Source: a virus. Taken from it: a stretch of 21,922 nucleotides of DNA. Under the pieces are notes generated by a model. The model was not told the origin of the DNA, did not search any database, and saw nothing but the letters and a program-made list of their open reading frames with translations. This document shows, piece after piece, positions 6,300-12,457 of this stretch. Within the stretch, counting starts at the first letter, position 1; each line of letters opens with the position of its first letter. The translations under genes were made by a program, and so were the position numbers. The stretch spans positions 1 through 21,922 of IMG/VR virus record IMGVR_UViG_3300033064_006333; one strand, given 5' to 3'.

Positions 6300-6500
6300 C
6301 TAAAACCAAGATTTAATTTTAGCGAAGAAACCTTTTCGCGCGACGCCTGGTTTGGTAACTTTTTCAGTTTGAACCGCAACTACGGTTTTAATAGGTTGTG
6401 AAAGTCCTGAAGTAGTTGCCGTAGCCACTTTCTTTGCAACAGCCTTTTTTGCAGGTGTTGATTTTTTGCTTGTCTTTGATGTCGTCTTTTTTGTTGTCAT
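6300..6500 (-). CDS. 66-aa Lys/Ala/Thr-rich basic protein
   Basis: The first 27 residues (MTTKKTTSKTSKKSTPAKKA and on) resemble a histone-H1-like or HU-tail sequence and should bind DNA or RNA non-specifically. The C-terminus GFFAKIKSWF could form an amphipathic helix. TAGGGT (6507-6512) ends exactly 6 nt before the ATG, consistent with a leaderless transcript, and this gene faces away from the 206-aa gene across a central palindrome. A nucleoid-associated role is inference from composition. The open frame continues in phase past its TAG. Confidence 0.7.
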   Translation of the reverse strand: MTTKKTTSKTSKKSTPAKKAVAKKVATATTSGLSQPIKTVVAVQTEKVTKPGVARKGFFAKIKSWF

Positions 6501-6506
6501 ATAAAT

Positions 6507-6552
6507 ACCCTAACCCATACTGCAATGGCTTCATTGCAACTATTGCTAGTGT
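6507..6552. promoter_or_regulatory. Symmetric divergent promoter pair with palindromic operator
   Basis: A perfect inverted repeat TGCAATG-GCTT-CATTGCA lies at 6521-6538, centred at 6529.5. The minus-strand gene starts at 6500 with TAGGGT at 6507-6512, and the plus-strand gene starts at 6559 with TAGTGT at 6547-6552 (extended by an upstream TG). Both hexamers end 6 nt before their ATG, and the palindrome centre is exactly midway between the two starts. It covers about -38 to -21 of both promoters. A dimeric regulator acting on both genes is the natural reading. Confidence 0.6.
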
Positions 6553-6558
6553 CTTTAT

Positions 6559-7179
6559 ATGGAAATATACGACAATAGTTTTGCAAAAATTGCCTTAACT
6601 CTTTCCGCTACCCAAATAGCCAAAGAGTCCGTAACTGAAGAGGATGGGATAGGTAGTGAATTGGCATTTAACTTCTTTTGTTGGAAATACGACATTCCTA
6701 TGCTTTGCGTTCAAATGACCACGCAACTAATGGCTAAATCACAGACCCAAAGATTCAAGCATTGTTCTGACCTACTTTCAATCCTACGAACACATCTAGG
6801 TATCACGGGTATTACCTTCATAGCCGAGGGATATGTAGCGCAGGAACCCCAAGAAAAAGAACTGGTCGTAGCATTTCTTGACCCAAGCCTAAATATAAAA
6901 GAATGTTTAGCCGTCATACATTGTGACGAGACAGATAATCCATCACTCCCGGACCTTTGTATGTTTTCTTTACCTTATTCTTATGGGGTTGGTAGAAAAG
7001 TTAAATGGGGAAATTTAACAGCATTTTCAGAGAACGCAATTGATGTCATTAAAAACTATTCTTACCCCAAAATGATGGTTGATGTTATGTGTGGCGTCCC
7101 AATAGCACCTCAGGAGTACCTAGACGAACATGTGCGCACAGTAATTTTGAATAATGGATTTTATATCCAGGAGTTTTAG
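6559..7179 (+). CDS. 206-aa protein of unknown function
   Basis: The ATG at 6559 is fixed by the -10 hexamer 6 nt upstream. The protein looks globular, mixed alpha/beta, with several Cys, no signal peptide and no membrane segment. The middle (KELVVAFLDPSLNIKECLAV, VIHCDETDNPSLPDLC) shows strand-turn-strand character. I recognise no domain or catalytic motif. It is transcribed away from the basic-protein gene, probably under the same regulator, and leads towards the zinc-ribbon and nrdJ genes. Confidence 0.75.
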   Translation: MEIYDNSFAKIALTLSATQIAKESVTEEDGIGSELAFNFFCWKYDIPMLCVQMTTQLMAKSQTQRFKHCSDLLSILRTHLGITGITFIAEGYVAQEPQEKELVVAFLDPSLNIKECLAVIHCDETDNPSLPDLCMFSLPYSYGVGRKVKWGNLTAFSENAIDVIKNYSYPKMMVDVMCGVPIAPQEYLDEHVRTVILNNGFYIQEF

Positions 7180-7219
7180 TGCTGGCCGACTAGTAGGTAT
7201 ATCATTGCTTATGGTTTTC

Positions 7220-7225
7220 TATAAT
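7220..7225 (+). promoter_or_regulatory. -10 hexamer TATAAT before the zinc-ribbon gene
   Basis: A perfect TATAAT lies 39 nt upstream of the ATG at 7265, giving a leader of about 33 nt with GGGAA as a weak ribosome binding site. No convincing -35 is seen at 17 nt. Confidence 0.5.
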
Positions 7226-7264
7226 CAACAAAACTCCTACGTTCTTGGGAATATTCCAGTAACC

Positions 7265-7513
7265 ATGGCGGACAGACGACCCTGTCCTGTGTGTGGACAC
7301 CCTACGGGCGACTGTTCTGGTGACTCCATAAAACCAACACACATTATCGGTTATAACCAAATTGACTCGTTAAACGAAAAACAAAATTTTTTGGTCGAAG
7401 AAGATATTTACGAAGATAAACAGTTATCGCAATTTATAACAACAAGAGTTTTATTGCACCCAAAAGGAAAACAAATTCCTTTGGAAGAAGCAAAAAAATT
7501 AGGATTAATTTAG
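7265..7513 (+). CDS. 82-aa protein with N-terminal zinc-ribbon-like motif
   Basis: The chosen start gives MADRRPCPVCGHPTGDCSGD, with Cys7, Cys10, His12 and Cys17 as likely metal ligands. Upstream in-frame codons to 7154 look unlike coding sequence, and a TATAAT lies between them and this ATG. The C-terminal part (TTRVLLHPKGKQIPLEEAKK) is basic and helical. Short proteins with this opening occur in actinophages, but I know no function. It lies just upstream of nrdJ. Confidence 0.68.
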   Translation: MADRRPCPVCGHPTGDCSGDSIKPTHIIGYNQIDSLNEKQNFLVEEDIYEDKQLSQFITTRVLLHPKGKQIPLEEAKKLGLI

Positions 7514-7560
7514 ACTCTTTCAGTAAATTACTGTAGTGTAAACTCTTCAGTACATAACAT
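7514..7560 (+). promoter_or_regulatory. Repeat-containing promoter region of nrdJ
   Basis: ACTCTT(T)CAGTA occurs twice (7514-7525 and 7542-7552), and CAGTAA-A-TTACTG (7521-7533) is a perfect palindrome. TTACTG (7528-7533), a 17-nt spacer and TACATA (7551-7556) could be the promoter, followed by GGGGAAG before the ATG at 7580. The repeats do not look like the NrdR box, and the leader is too short for a cobalamin riboswitch. Confidence 0.4.
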
Positions 7561-7579
7561 ACTTAGATGCGGGGAAGCC

Positions 7580-9499
7580 ATGCTAGAACAATCATTTGTA
7601 GATTCCTATTCTCAAAAATCGGCCCCATGGGGTTTTAACGGGCTCGGAGAAATTGTATTCATGCGTACATACAGCCGCAAAAAAGAAGATGGGCTGAATG
7701 AAACATGGTCCGAAACATTGCAACGAGTGATTAATGGTGCCTTAGAAATCGGGGTTCCATATACGGACGAAGAAGCAAAAACTCTTTTTGACCATATGTT
7801 TAATTTGCGATGTTCTTTTTCCGGACGTTCTCTCTGGCAGTTGGGTACACCTTTGGTTAAAAAATTAAATGGCACATCTTTAAATAATTGCTATTTTACA
7901 AATATTGAAAAAATTGAAGATTTTGAAATGATTTTTGAGTACCTGATGCTTGGCGGTGGGGTTGGTTTTTCGGTTGAACGCTCCAAGATTCACGAACTTC
8001 CTAAAGTTATCTCTGATGTCAGTATCACCCAAGAAAGAACAAATGATGCCGACCTGATTGTCCCAGATTCACGTCATGGTTGGAAACGACTTTTACACGC
8101 AGTCTTGAAATCATATTTTTATACTGGTAAATCATTTTCTTATTCCACAATTCTCATCAGAGAGTACGGCGCACCACTGAACACTTTCGGGGGTACTGCA
8201 TCAGGGCCCGGTGCACTCATCGATGGGATTAAAGATATTTGTGGCGTAATGGAAAACCGAGTAGGAAAGAAATTACGCTCTATCGATGTTCTAGATATTT
8301 GCAATATTATTGGTCGGATTGTGGTTTCTGGTTCATCTCGTCGCTCAGCGCAAATTGCAATGGGCGACCCCGATGATGTACTTTTTCTCCGAGCAAAAAA
8401 TTGGTCATCGGGGACAGTTCCTGCGTGGCGCGCTAATTCAAACAACAGTATTTATGCTGATTCGTTTGACGAGATACAACCAGAACTATGGAGGGGCTAT
8501 GACGGCACAGGAGAGCCGTACGGCTTACTTAACCGTAAGTTGGCTCGGAAGTATGGCAGACTAAATGAATTGAAACTAGACCCTTCTATTGAGGGCTTCA
8601 ACCCATGTGCAGAAATCGGCCTTGGGGACGGCGAGTCCTGTAACCTTGCAACAATTTTTCTCCCAAATATTGACTCAATTGAGCAACTAAAAGAAATTTC
8701 AATTTTGCTTTATAAAACACAAAAACAAATTACTCAACTTTCCTATTCTTATGAAAAAACGACCAAAATCGTTCATCAAAATGCTCGCTTGGGTCAATCG
8801 GTTACCGGCATTCTTCAAGTTAGTGAAGAAAAAATTGACTGGTTGTCTGAGTGTTATTCTTTTTTAGAAAAGTTTGATAAAGAATATTCAATAAAAAATA
8901 ATTTGCCGGTTTCGGTCCGTCTTACTACGGTTCAGCCGTCAGGGACTCTTTCACTATTGCCCGGGGTGACACCAGGCATTCACCCTGCTTTTGCTCAACA
9001 CTACGTGCGCCGAGTTCGCTTTGGTTCGTCTGACCCACTTGTTGATGTTTGCCGAAAGCGGGGACATAAGGTTCAATGGGACGTTGGTCTTGACGGTAGA
9101 GAAGACCACACTCGATTTGTTGTTGATTTTCCATGCATGTCCCCAGAAAACTCGGTCTTAGCAAAAAATATGTCGGCCGTTGACCAGTTGGAATGGGTAA
9201 AAAAGATGCAAACAATTTGGGCAGACAATGCGGTTTCGGTAACTGTTTACTACCGAAAAGAAGAACTTGAAACAATTAAAAATTGGCTAGATAGAAACTA
9301 TACAAAAAACATCAAGTCGGTTTCTTTTCTTCTTCACGCCGACCATAATTTCATTTTACCTCCTTATGAAGAAATAACGGAAGATGAATACAAAAAAATG
9401 TCTTCCAAAATTGATTCATCAATCCCTTTGGTCCAAAAATCTTTTGATGGAGACATAGAGATTGACGACTGTGCGACAGGAGCATGCCCTATCCGCTAG
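7580..9499 (+). CDS. nrdJ: Adenosylcobalamin-dependent (class II) ribonucleotide reductase
   Basis: This 639-aa enzyme reduces ribonucleotides to deoxyribonucleotides for phage DNA synthesis, using adenosylcobalamin to form a thiyl radical. All five key Cys of the Lactobacillus-type monomeric reductase are present: Cys104 (NNCYF) and Cys354 (ESCNLA) as the active-site pair, Cys343 in NPCAEIG as the radical Cys with Asn341 and Glu345, and Cys631/Cys636 in the C-terminal CATGAC for re-reduction. The 11-residue gap between Cys343 and Cys354 and the 5-residue gap at the C-terminus match that enzyme. The TTVQPSGTLSLLPGVTPGIH block is also typical. It is about 100 residues shorter than the 739-aa enzyme. 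GGGGAAG precedes the ATG. The tRNA follows 12 nt after the stop. Confidence 0.95.
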   Translation: MLEQSFVDSYSQKSAPWGFNGLGEIVFMRTYSRKKEDGLNETWSETLQRVINGALEIGVPYTDEEAKTLFDHMFNLRCSFSGRSLWQLGTPLVKKLNGTSLNNCYFTNIEKIEDFEMIFEYLMLGGGVGFSVERSKIHELPKVISDVSITQERTNDADLIVPDSRHGWKRLLHAVLKSYFYTGKSFSYSTILIREYGAPLNTFGGTASGPGALIDGIKDICGVMENRVGKKLRSIDVLDICNIIGRIVVSGSSRRSAQIAMGDPDDVLFLRAKNWSSGTVPAWRANSNNSIYADSFDEIQPELWRGYDGTGEPYGLLNRKLARKYGRLNELKLDPSIEGFNPCAEIGLGDGESCNLATIFLPNIDSIEQLKEISILLYKTQKQITQLSYSYEKTTKIVHQNARLGQSVTGILQVSEEKIDWLSECYSFLEKFDKEYSIKNNLPVSVRLTTVQPSGTLSLLPGVTPGIHPAFAQHYVRRVRFGSSDPLVDVCRKRGHKVQWDVGLDGREDHTRFVVDFPCMSPENSVLAKNMSAVDQLEWVKKMQTIWADNAVSVTVYYRKEELETIKNWLDRNYTKNIKSVSFLLHADHNFILPPYEEITEDEYKKMSSKIDSSIPLVQKSFDGDIEIDDCATGACPIR

Positions 9500-9511
9500 T
9501 GTGGGTTAATG

Positions 9512-9584
9512 GCCCTTGTGGCTCAATGGATAGAGCAACAGACTTCTAATCTGTAGGTTGCAGGTTCGAGCCCTGCCGAGGGCG
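9512..9584 (+). tRNA. tRNA-Arg (anticodon UCU)
   Basis: A full cloverleaf can be folded: acceptor GCCCTTG/CGAGGGC (one G-U pair), D stem GCTC/GAGC, anticodon stem ACAGA/TCTGT with loop CTTCTAA (anticodon TCT at 9545-9547), five-base variable loop, and T stem GCAGG/CCTGC with TTCGAGC. The discriminator is G84, and CCA is not encoded (GCA follows). It reads AGA, a codon that GC-rich hosts use rarely. It lies 12 nt after nrdJ without a terminator between, so it is probably processed from the same transcript. Confidence 0.95.
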
Positions 9585-9602
9585 CAATTTATTAACTGTG
9601 TA

Positions 9603-9608
9603 TATACT
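9603..9608 (+). promoter_or_regulatory. -10 hexamer TATACT, leaderless 87-aa gene
   Basis: TATACT ends exactly 6 nt before the ATG at 9615. A TG upstream resembles an extended -10. The position directly after the tRNA suggests a new transcript start here. Confidence 0.5.
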
Positions 9609-9614
9609 GGTCTT

Positions 9615-9878
9615 ATGGACATACACAAGTTATACCCAATCGTAATTCGTCAATCGCGCTATAGCGGTACTTACGAGGGCGGTAAGTGGCACGCGATTAG
9701 AAACTGGGACGACGAGAATATCAACAACAACTATATGGACTACATATTTGGTGATGATGATAGTGCTATTGAGTTCTGGATGGATTCCGATGAGTCAAAA
9801 CTTATTGGTATCGGGAACACTCCCAATGAGGCATACGAGAACCTACTGGAGAAAAACATGGACTTAACCAATGAATGA
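9615..9878 (+). CDS. 87-aa acidic phage protein of unknown function
   Basis: The start at 9615 is set by TATACT 6 nt upstream; an earlier in-frame ATG lies inside the tRNA and is rejected. The sequence has the pattern YSGTYEGGKWHA, then DYIFGDDDSAIEFW, then GIGNTPNEAYENLL, which recurs in phage and bacterial small proteins of unknown role. It is strongly acidic and lacks membrane segments. It overlaps the next gene by 8 nt (ATGAATGA). Confidence 0.72.
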   Translation: MDIHKLYPIVIRQSRYSGTYEGGKWHAIRNWDDENINNNYMDYIFGDDDSAIEFWMDSDESKLIGIGNTPNEAYENLLEKNMDLTNE

Positions 9879-10266
9879 TTTACAGGCTGCTGTGGAAATG
9901 TTGAAAGAAAAGATAGTTCCTGAATACTGGAAATCAATAGATGTTGACGAGGGTTGGTACCAACTAGTTATAGATTGCGATAGAGAATTAACACAAATTG
10001 ACCCTAATTACCAGATTGCTCAAATAAAACAAAAATTTGGTGGGTTGAGATATTACTTTCAGCCATCCCTGCCCAACACGCATAAGGCGATGAACGAAGT
10101 AGTAACGAAATATGAAACTATTGCTGCAGTTACGTGTGAATCTACTGGCAAGACTGGTGCGTTAATGAGGTCTAAAAGTGGGTGGTACCGAACTTTGAAC
10201 ATAGAATATGCATCAAACACGGCGCATCTCGTTGGATATTCTGTTGTTCAAAAAAATCCAACCTAG
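9871..10266 (+). CDS. 131-aa conserved phage protein of unknown function
   Basis: The ATG lies within the end of the preceding gene, so translation is coupled. The protein reads QIDPNYQIAQIKQKFGGLRYYF, then VTCESTGKTGALM and SGWYRTL. Relatives I recall have a Cys-pair knuckle and GWY-TLC at this place. Here only one Cys remains (TCESTGK) and the terminal Cys is absent, so a zinc site is unlikely. No function is established. It is the last plus-strand gene of the window and converges on the minus-strand ferredoxin fragment 5 nt away. Confidence 0.72.
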   Translation: MNDLQAAVEMLKEKIVPEYWKSIDVDEGWYQLVIDCDRELTQIDPNYQIAQIKQKFGGLRYYFQPSLPNTHKAMNEVVTKYETIAAVTCESTGKTGALMRSKSGWYRTLNIEYASNTAHLVGYSVVQKNPT

Positions 10267-10271
10267 TACTT

Positions 10272-10406
10272 CTAGGGTTCAATAAAAATACATTCCCCAG
10301 GGCACTCTTTTGCAGGTAGTTCACTCGGACTTAGAAACAAAAGTGGCTCGTGATTAGAAATCTGCACAGATTTTAACTCATGGTTCAATAATCCGTCAAT
10401 TTCTAA
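10272..10406 (-). pseudogene. Decayed, chimeric ferredoxin C-terminus
   Basis: The minus-strand frame ends KECPGECIFIEP-stop, nearly identical to the end of the intact ferredoxin at 11130 (EECPGECIFIEV). The 38-bp DNA segments match at about 32 positions. The N-terminal CTGDGLC block is missing, and a TGA (10407-10409) interrupts the frame upstream. The middle (10321-10361) resembles the tail of the 64-aa gene instead, so the fragment is a mosaic. No start codon with a ribosome binding site is present. I read it as a remnant of a duplication. Confidence 0.65.
10321..10361. repeat. 41-bp diverged direct repeat, copy 1
   Basis: It matches 10895-10935 at 36 of 41 positions. It contains two related 14-mers (CTCGGACTTAGAAA and CTCGTGATTAGAAA) with a 23-bp period. 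The right end, TGATTAGAAAT (10351-10361), is also an arm of an 11-bp perfect inverted repeat with ATTTCTAATCA at 10399-10409. Confidence 0.75.
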
Positions 10407-10409
10407 TCA

Positions 10410-10674
10410 GGGACAAATTGTCTGCTTATTAGGACATGGTTGCCGTGTCTGCTTATTCGCGCATATTCGCCACATTTAAACGTAAGTGACAATATGGCAA
10501 ATTATATTATCAGTTAGAGCCTTAACTGACAATATACTAATTGTCTCCACTCTGATACAATTAATTAAACCACCCCAAATGCTTCGGCTTCTGGGTTCAG
10601 ACCCGTCTAAGTGGCGGTCTTTGTATTAATGGACTTTGTAATAGGGAAATAATGTTTCATATGTGAAACGGCGA
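10410..10674. other. Noncoding stretch rich in palindromes and short repeats
   Basis: I find no supported gene here. It holds GACAAATTGTC (10412-10422), TGTCTGCTTATT twice (10419-10430 and 10446-10457), TGACAATAT twice (10488 and 10528 area), TCAGTTA-N6-TAACTGA (about 10510-10529), GACAAT-N6-ATTGTC (about 10529-10546) and GTTTCA-TATG-TGAAAC (10654-10669). It is A/T-rich around 10495-10570. This could be a regulatory region, a second origin, or the scar of rearrangement between converging operons. Confidence 0.55.
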
Positions 10675-10821
10675 CTAAATCCCCACCGTGTTAGCGACCA
10701 CGCCCCTGCCGAGACATACGGGGCATGACCCGAGAGTTTTGTCTTCGTTTTCAATGATGCCATACCAGCAGCCCTCGTTGGTGCATTTGGGCACCTTTGA
10801 CAGCACTGGTTCTTTAATCAT
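10675..10821 (-). CDS. 48-aa zinc-ribbon peptide
   Basis: AAGGAGA lies 7 nt upstream of the ATG (10821), one of the best ribosome binding sites in the window. The product has Cys13 and Cys18 (KCTNEGCW) and Cys33 and Cys36 (CPVCLGRG). The CxxCxGxG-like second half recalls the DnaJ zinc finger, so binding of one zinc is likely. TACAAT (10859-10864) could be its -10. The function is unknown; it may be a small adaptor or transcription-related peptide. The overlapping plus-strand open frame at this place is a shadow. Confidence 0.68.
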   Translation of the reverse strand: MIKEPVLSKVPKCTNEGCWYGIIENEDKTLGSCPVCLGRGVVANTVGI

Positions 10822-10862
10822 TGTTTGTCTCCTTGTTATAATTTTGACTTACACATCTATTG

Positions 10863-10935
10863 TACCGTTCGCCTGTTCCGTACACTACCGTTCGTCACTC
10901 GGCTTTAGAAACAAAAGTGGCTCGGCTTTAGAAAT
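10863..10935. repeat. Two sets of 23-bp-period direct repeats (copy 2 of the 41-bp repeat)
   Basis: TACCGTTCG occurs at 10863-10871 and 10886-10894, and CTCGGCTTTAGAAA at 10898-10911 and 10921-10934, both with a 23-bp period. Since 23 is not a multiple of three, the repeat is a DNA-level feature even where it overlaps the 64-aa gene. It lies between that gene and the start of the 48-aa gene. Confidence 0.7.
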
Positions 10936-11079
10936 AGATATCGGTTTTTCTATTAAATCGCCCAAATAACTGGCGGTAAATGCTTTACCTCGCAAAGCAT
11001 AATATGACGCTACCCAAATGTTGTCGCCCCACGTTCTGTTTAGGCGGTAGAACATTCGCAAATATCGTATGTTAGTCAT
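10885..11079 (-). CDS. 64-aa basic, aromatic-rich protein
   Basis: The ATG at 11079 has TATGTT (11086-11091) ending exactly 6 nt upstream, consistent with leaderless expression; a GTG at 11085 is less likely. The N-terminus is rich in Tyr, Arg and Trp (TNIRYLRMFYRLNRTWGDN), which suits nucleic-acid contact, but I recognise no family. The last 16 codons coincide with the 41-bp repeat whose second copy lies in the ferredoxin fragment at 10321-10361. Confidence 0.6.
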   Translation of the reverse strand: MTNIRYLRMFYRLNRTWGDNIWVASYYALRGKAFTASYLGDLIEKPISISKAEPLLFLKPSDER

Positions 11080-11085
11080 GTACAC

Positions 11086-11091
11086 AACATA
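11086..11091 (-). promoter_or_regulatory. -10 hexamer TATGTT, leaderless 64-aa gene
   Basis: TATGTT on the minus strand ends 6 nt before the ATG at 11079. Upstream lies the word CTAAACGCTA within a repeated CTAACGCTAAACGC, a possible operator. Confidence 0.45.
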
Positions 11092-11129
11092 GCGTTTAGC
11101 GTTAGTTTAAGTGCGTAATTGACATTTAT

Positions 11130-11375
11130 TTAAACTTCGATAAAAATACATTCACCTGGACACTCTTCGGCAGATTCAACAACGTCACCAAGGCGGTCTT
11201 CTGCGAAAAATGCTAAACCGCTTGCGCCTTCCTCGTTCCCTCGCAGTTTGGAAAACACTTTCCCATTCTCTTGGACGTACGCCAACCCATCCTCCAGCAT
11301 GATGAATACATCTGGGGCTATTTCCGCGCACAGGCCATCTCCAGTACATAAGTCTTGGTCAATCCATACTTTCAT
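11130..11375 (-). CDS. Single-cluster ferredoxin
   Basis: The 81-aa product begins VWIDQDLCTGDGLCAEIAPDVF, with Cys10 and Cys16, and ends AEECPGECIFIEV, with Cys72 as third ligand. The spacing CxxDxxC...CP puts Asp13 where the fourth ligand of a [4Fe-4S] cluster would be, as in Pyrococcus furiosus ferredoxin, which also carries Asp there. A [3Fe-4S] cluster is the alternative, as in actinobacterial ferredoxins that serve cytochromes P450. It is a small soluble electron carrier, and the partner in the phage is unknown. The class II RNR normally uses thioredoxin. It follows the 122-aa gene by 7 nt, and no Shine-Dalgarno site is visible. Confidence 0.88.
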   Translation of the reverse strand: MKVWIDQDLCTGDGLCAEIAPDVFIMLEDGLAYVQENGKVFSKLRGNEEGASGLAFFAEDRLGDVVESAEECPGECIFIEV

Positions 11376-11382
11376 ATTTTGT

Positions 11383-11751
11383 TTATTTTGGTTTTACTTT
11401 TTCTGAAGGGATAGCCGCAAAGCGACAATAGCCTCCTGGCTCGATTTCTGTCTTTACTATCATGCATACTTTTTCGGACTCATAATGAGCGCAGTTTTCA
11501 CAACGAATACCTTTTGAGTAGTTTTCATTCTTGGCTCGTGATTCGTAGCCAACCCATATTCCTTTATCGTCGTAGTCTTCTAATTTTCCATATTTGCGGA
11601 CAATACTGTCCATCGCTGATATGAATTCTTTTTCGGCTGGATGGTAATAAGGTGGCCTGACAGATGTAGGGTCATCTAACTTTGGTTCAGTAGTCTCAAA
11701 ATGAAAACCAAGAATTTTGCCCGTGAAAGAACCCCATGTTTTGTTAGACAT
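11383..11751 (-). CDS. 122-aa protein with C-terminal four-Cys module
   Basis: The C-terminal part reads GIRCENCAHYESEKVCMIVK then EPGGYCRFAAIP, with Cys84, Cys87, Cys96 and Cys109. This CxxC...C...GxC arrangement recurs in phage proteins encoded near capsid genes and probably binds zinc or an iron-sulfur cluster. The first 80 residues are not recognised. The ATG overlaps the stop of the 105-aa gene (TGATG), so expression is coupled. A structural or scaffold-associated role is inference from the neighbourhood. Confidence 0.7.
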   Translation of the reverse strand: MSNKTWGSFTGKILGFHFETTEPKLDDPTSVRPPYYHPAEKEFISAMDSIVRKYGKLEDYDDKGIWVGYESRAKNENYSKGIRCENCAHYESEKVCMIVKTEIEPGGYCRFAAIPSEKVKPK

Positions 11752-12068
11752 CAGAGGGGACTCATGGTCATTGCGAAATCTTTTACTTCACTCCACTTAT
11801 GGTCATATTTTTGTGCAAACTCATCAAATTCAAGTCCTAGTTTCTTTGTCAAACCTTTTTCACAAAGTTCTTGAATTAATTCACGGAAAGAATTAGAGCC
11901 TGTTTTAAAAAATGGGTCCAAACCGGTCAAGGGGTTTCGTACGCGCACATGTTCAGCGTCAAACATTGGTTGCATGATGTTGTATTCGGAATTTGTGGCC
12001 GACAAAAGAGCAAGTTCTTCCATGCTTTTTGTTTCTTCACGTTTTTTCTTTTTTGATGGTGCTGGCAT
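11751..12068 (-). CDS. 105-aa protein of unknown function
   Basis: GGAG lies about 8 nt upstream of the ATG. The N-terminus MPAPSKKKKREETKSMEE is basic and likely disordered; the rest is helical (SFRELIQELCEKGLTKKLGL, EFAQKYDHKWSEVKDFAM). No family is recognised. It lies between the holin-like gene and the four-Cys gene, with a 1-nt stop/start overlap downstream. Confidence 0.68.
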   Translation of the reverse strand: MPAPSKKKKREETKSMEELALLSATNSEYNIMQPMFDAEHVRVRNPLTGLDPFFKTGSNSFRELIQELCEKGLTKKLGLEFDEFAQKYDHKWSEVKDFAMTMSPL

Positions 12069-12109
12069 AATTATTCTCCGTCAGTTGATTTTTCGAGGTA
12101 ATAACGAAA

Positions 12110-12379
12110 CTAAGCCGTTTCGTTATGCTTTGCTTTTGGTGCTTTCTTGTCAACTTTGTTAAAAACATCGTTGATTTCTGAAACCGACAGTTTTCCGTCT
12201 TCTAAAAATGCCCGCGCAAGACCTTCAATAACTACTGCAACCCCTGCAATTCCAGCCATGAAGACGGCTTTATGTATTGGTACACCAGCAATTGTTCCTG
12301 CGCCGATAACCCCTAAACCAGATGCGGCAAAAGTAGCAAGAATTCTAAGAAGTACATTGACAAAAAGGTCTTTTTTCAT
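12110..12379 (-). CDS. Holin-like two-helix membrane protein
   Basis: The 89-aa product has two hydrophobic segments (about 9-32 and 36-52), rich in Gly/Ala, followed by a charged tail with EGLARAFLEDGKLSVSEIN and a Lys-rich C-terminus. Size, topology and tail agree with phage holins, which form pores that let endolysins act. The best lysin candidate here (3076-3657) has its own signal peptide, so the holin might set timing only. GATAAT ends 6 nt before the ATG, just after the terminator of the upstream gene. It could instead be a small virion membrane protein. Confidence 0.62.
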   Translation of the reverse strand: MKKDLFVNVLLRILATFAASGLGVIGAGTIAGVPIHKAVFMAGIAGVAVVIEGLARAFLEDGKLSVSEINDVFNKVDKKAPKAKHNETA

Positions 12380-12385
12380 CTAACC

Positions 12386-12391
12386 ATTATC
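12386..12391 (-). promoter_or_regulatory. -10 hexamer GATAAT before the holin-like gene
   Basis: GATAAT on the minus strand ends 6 nt before the ATG at 12379, directly downstream of a terminator, so a new leaderless transcript is expected here. Confidence 0.45.
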
Positions 12392-12399
12392 CCATAAAT

Positions 12400-12430
12400 T
12401 AAAAAGACCAGTGGATACTATCCACTGGTC
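12400..12430 (-). terminator. Rho-independent terminator of the 142-aa gene
   Basis: A perfect hairpin with arms GACCAGTGGATA and TATCCACTGGTC around a single central base (12406-12430) is followed on the minus strand by TTTTTAATTT. It lies 27 nt after the stop of the 142-aa gene. Confidence 0.85.
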
Positions 12431-12457
12431 AGTTTAAGGTTTAAGTTAGTTTAATTA

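Noticed and set aside
7514-7579. Cobalamin riboswitch or NrdR box before nrdJ
   Set aside because: The gap is only 66 bp, too short for a cobalamin riboswitch, and the repeats do not match the NrdR consensus.
9512-9584. tRNA-Arg as an integration (att) site
   Set aside because: The tRNA is complete, and no integrase or repeated tRNA end is present in the window.
10863-10935. CRISPR array
   Set aside because: There are only two copies of each short repeat with 9-14 bp between, no cas genes and no unique spacers of normal size.
10688-10969. Plus-strand 93-aa open frame
   Set aside because: It has no ribosome binding site and lies opposite a minus-strand gene with AAGGAGA and two Cys pairs and opposite the end of the 64-aa gene.
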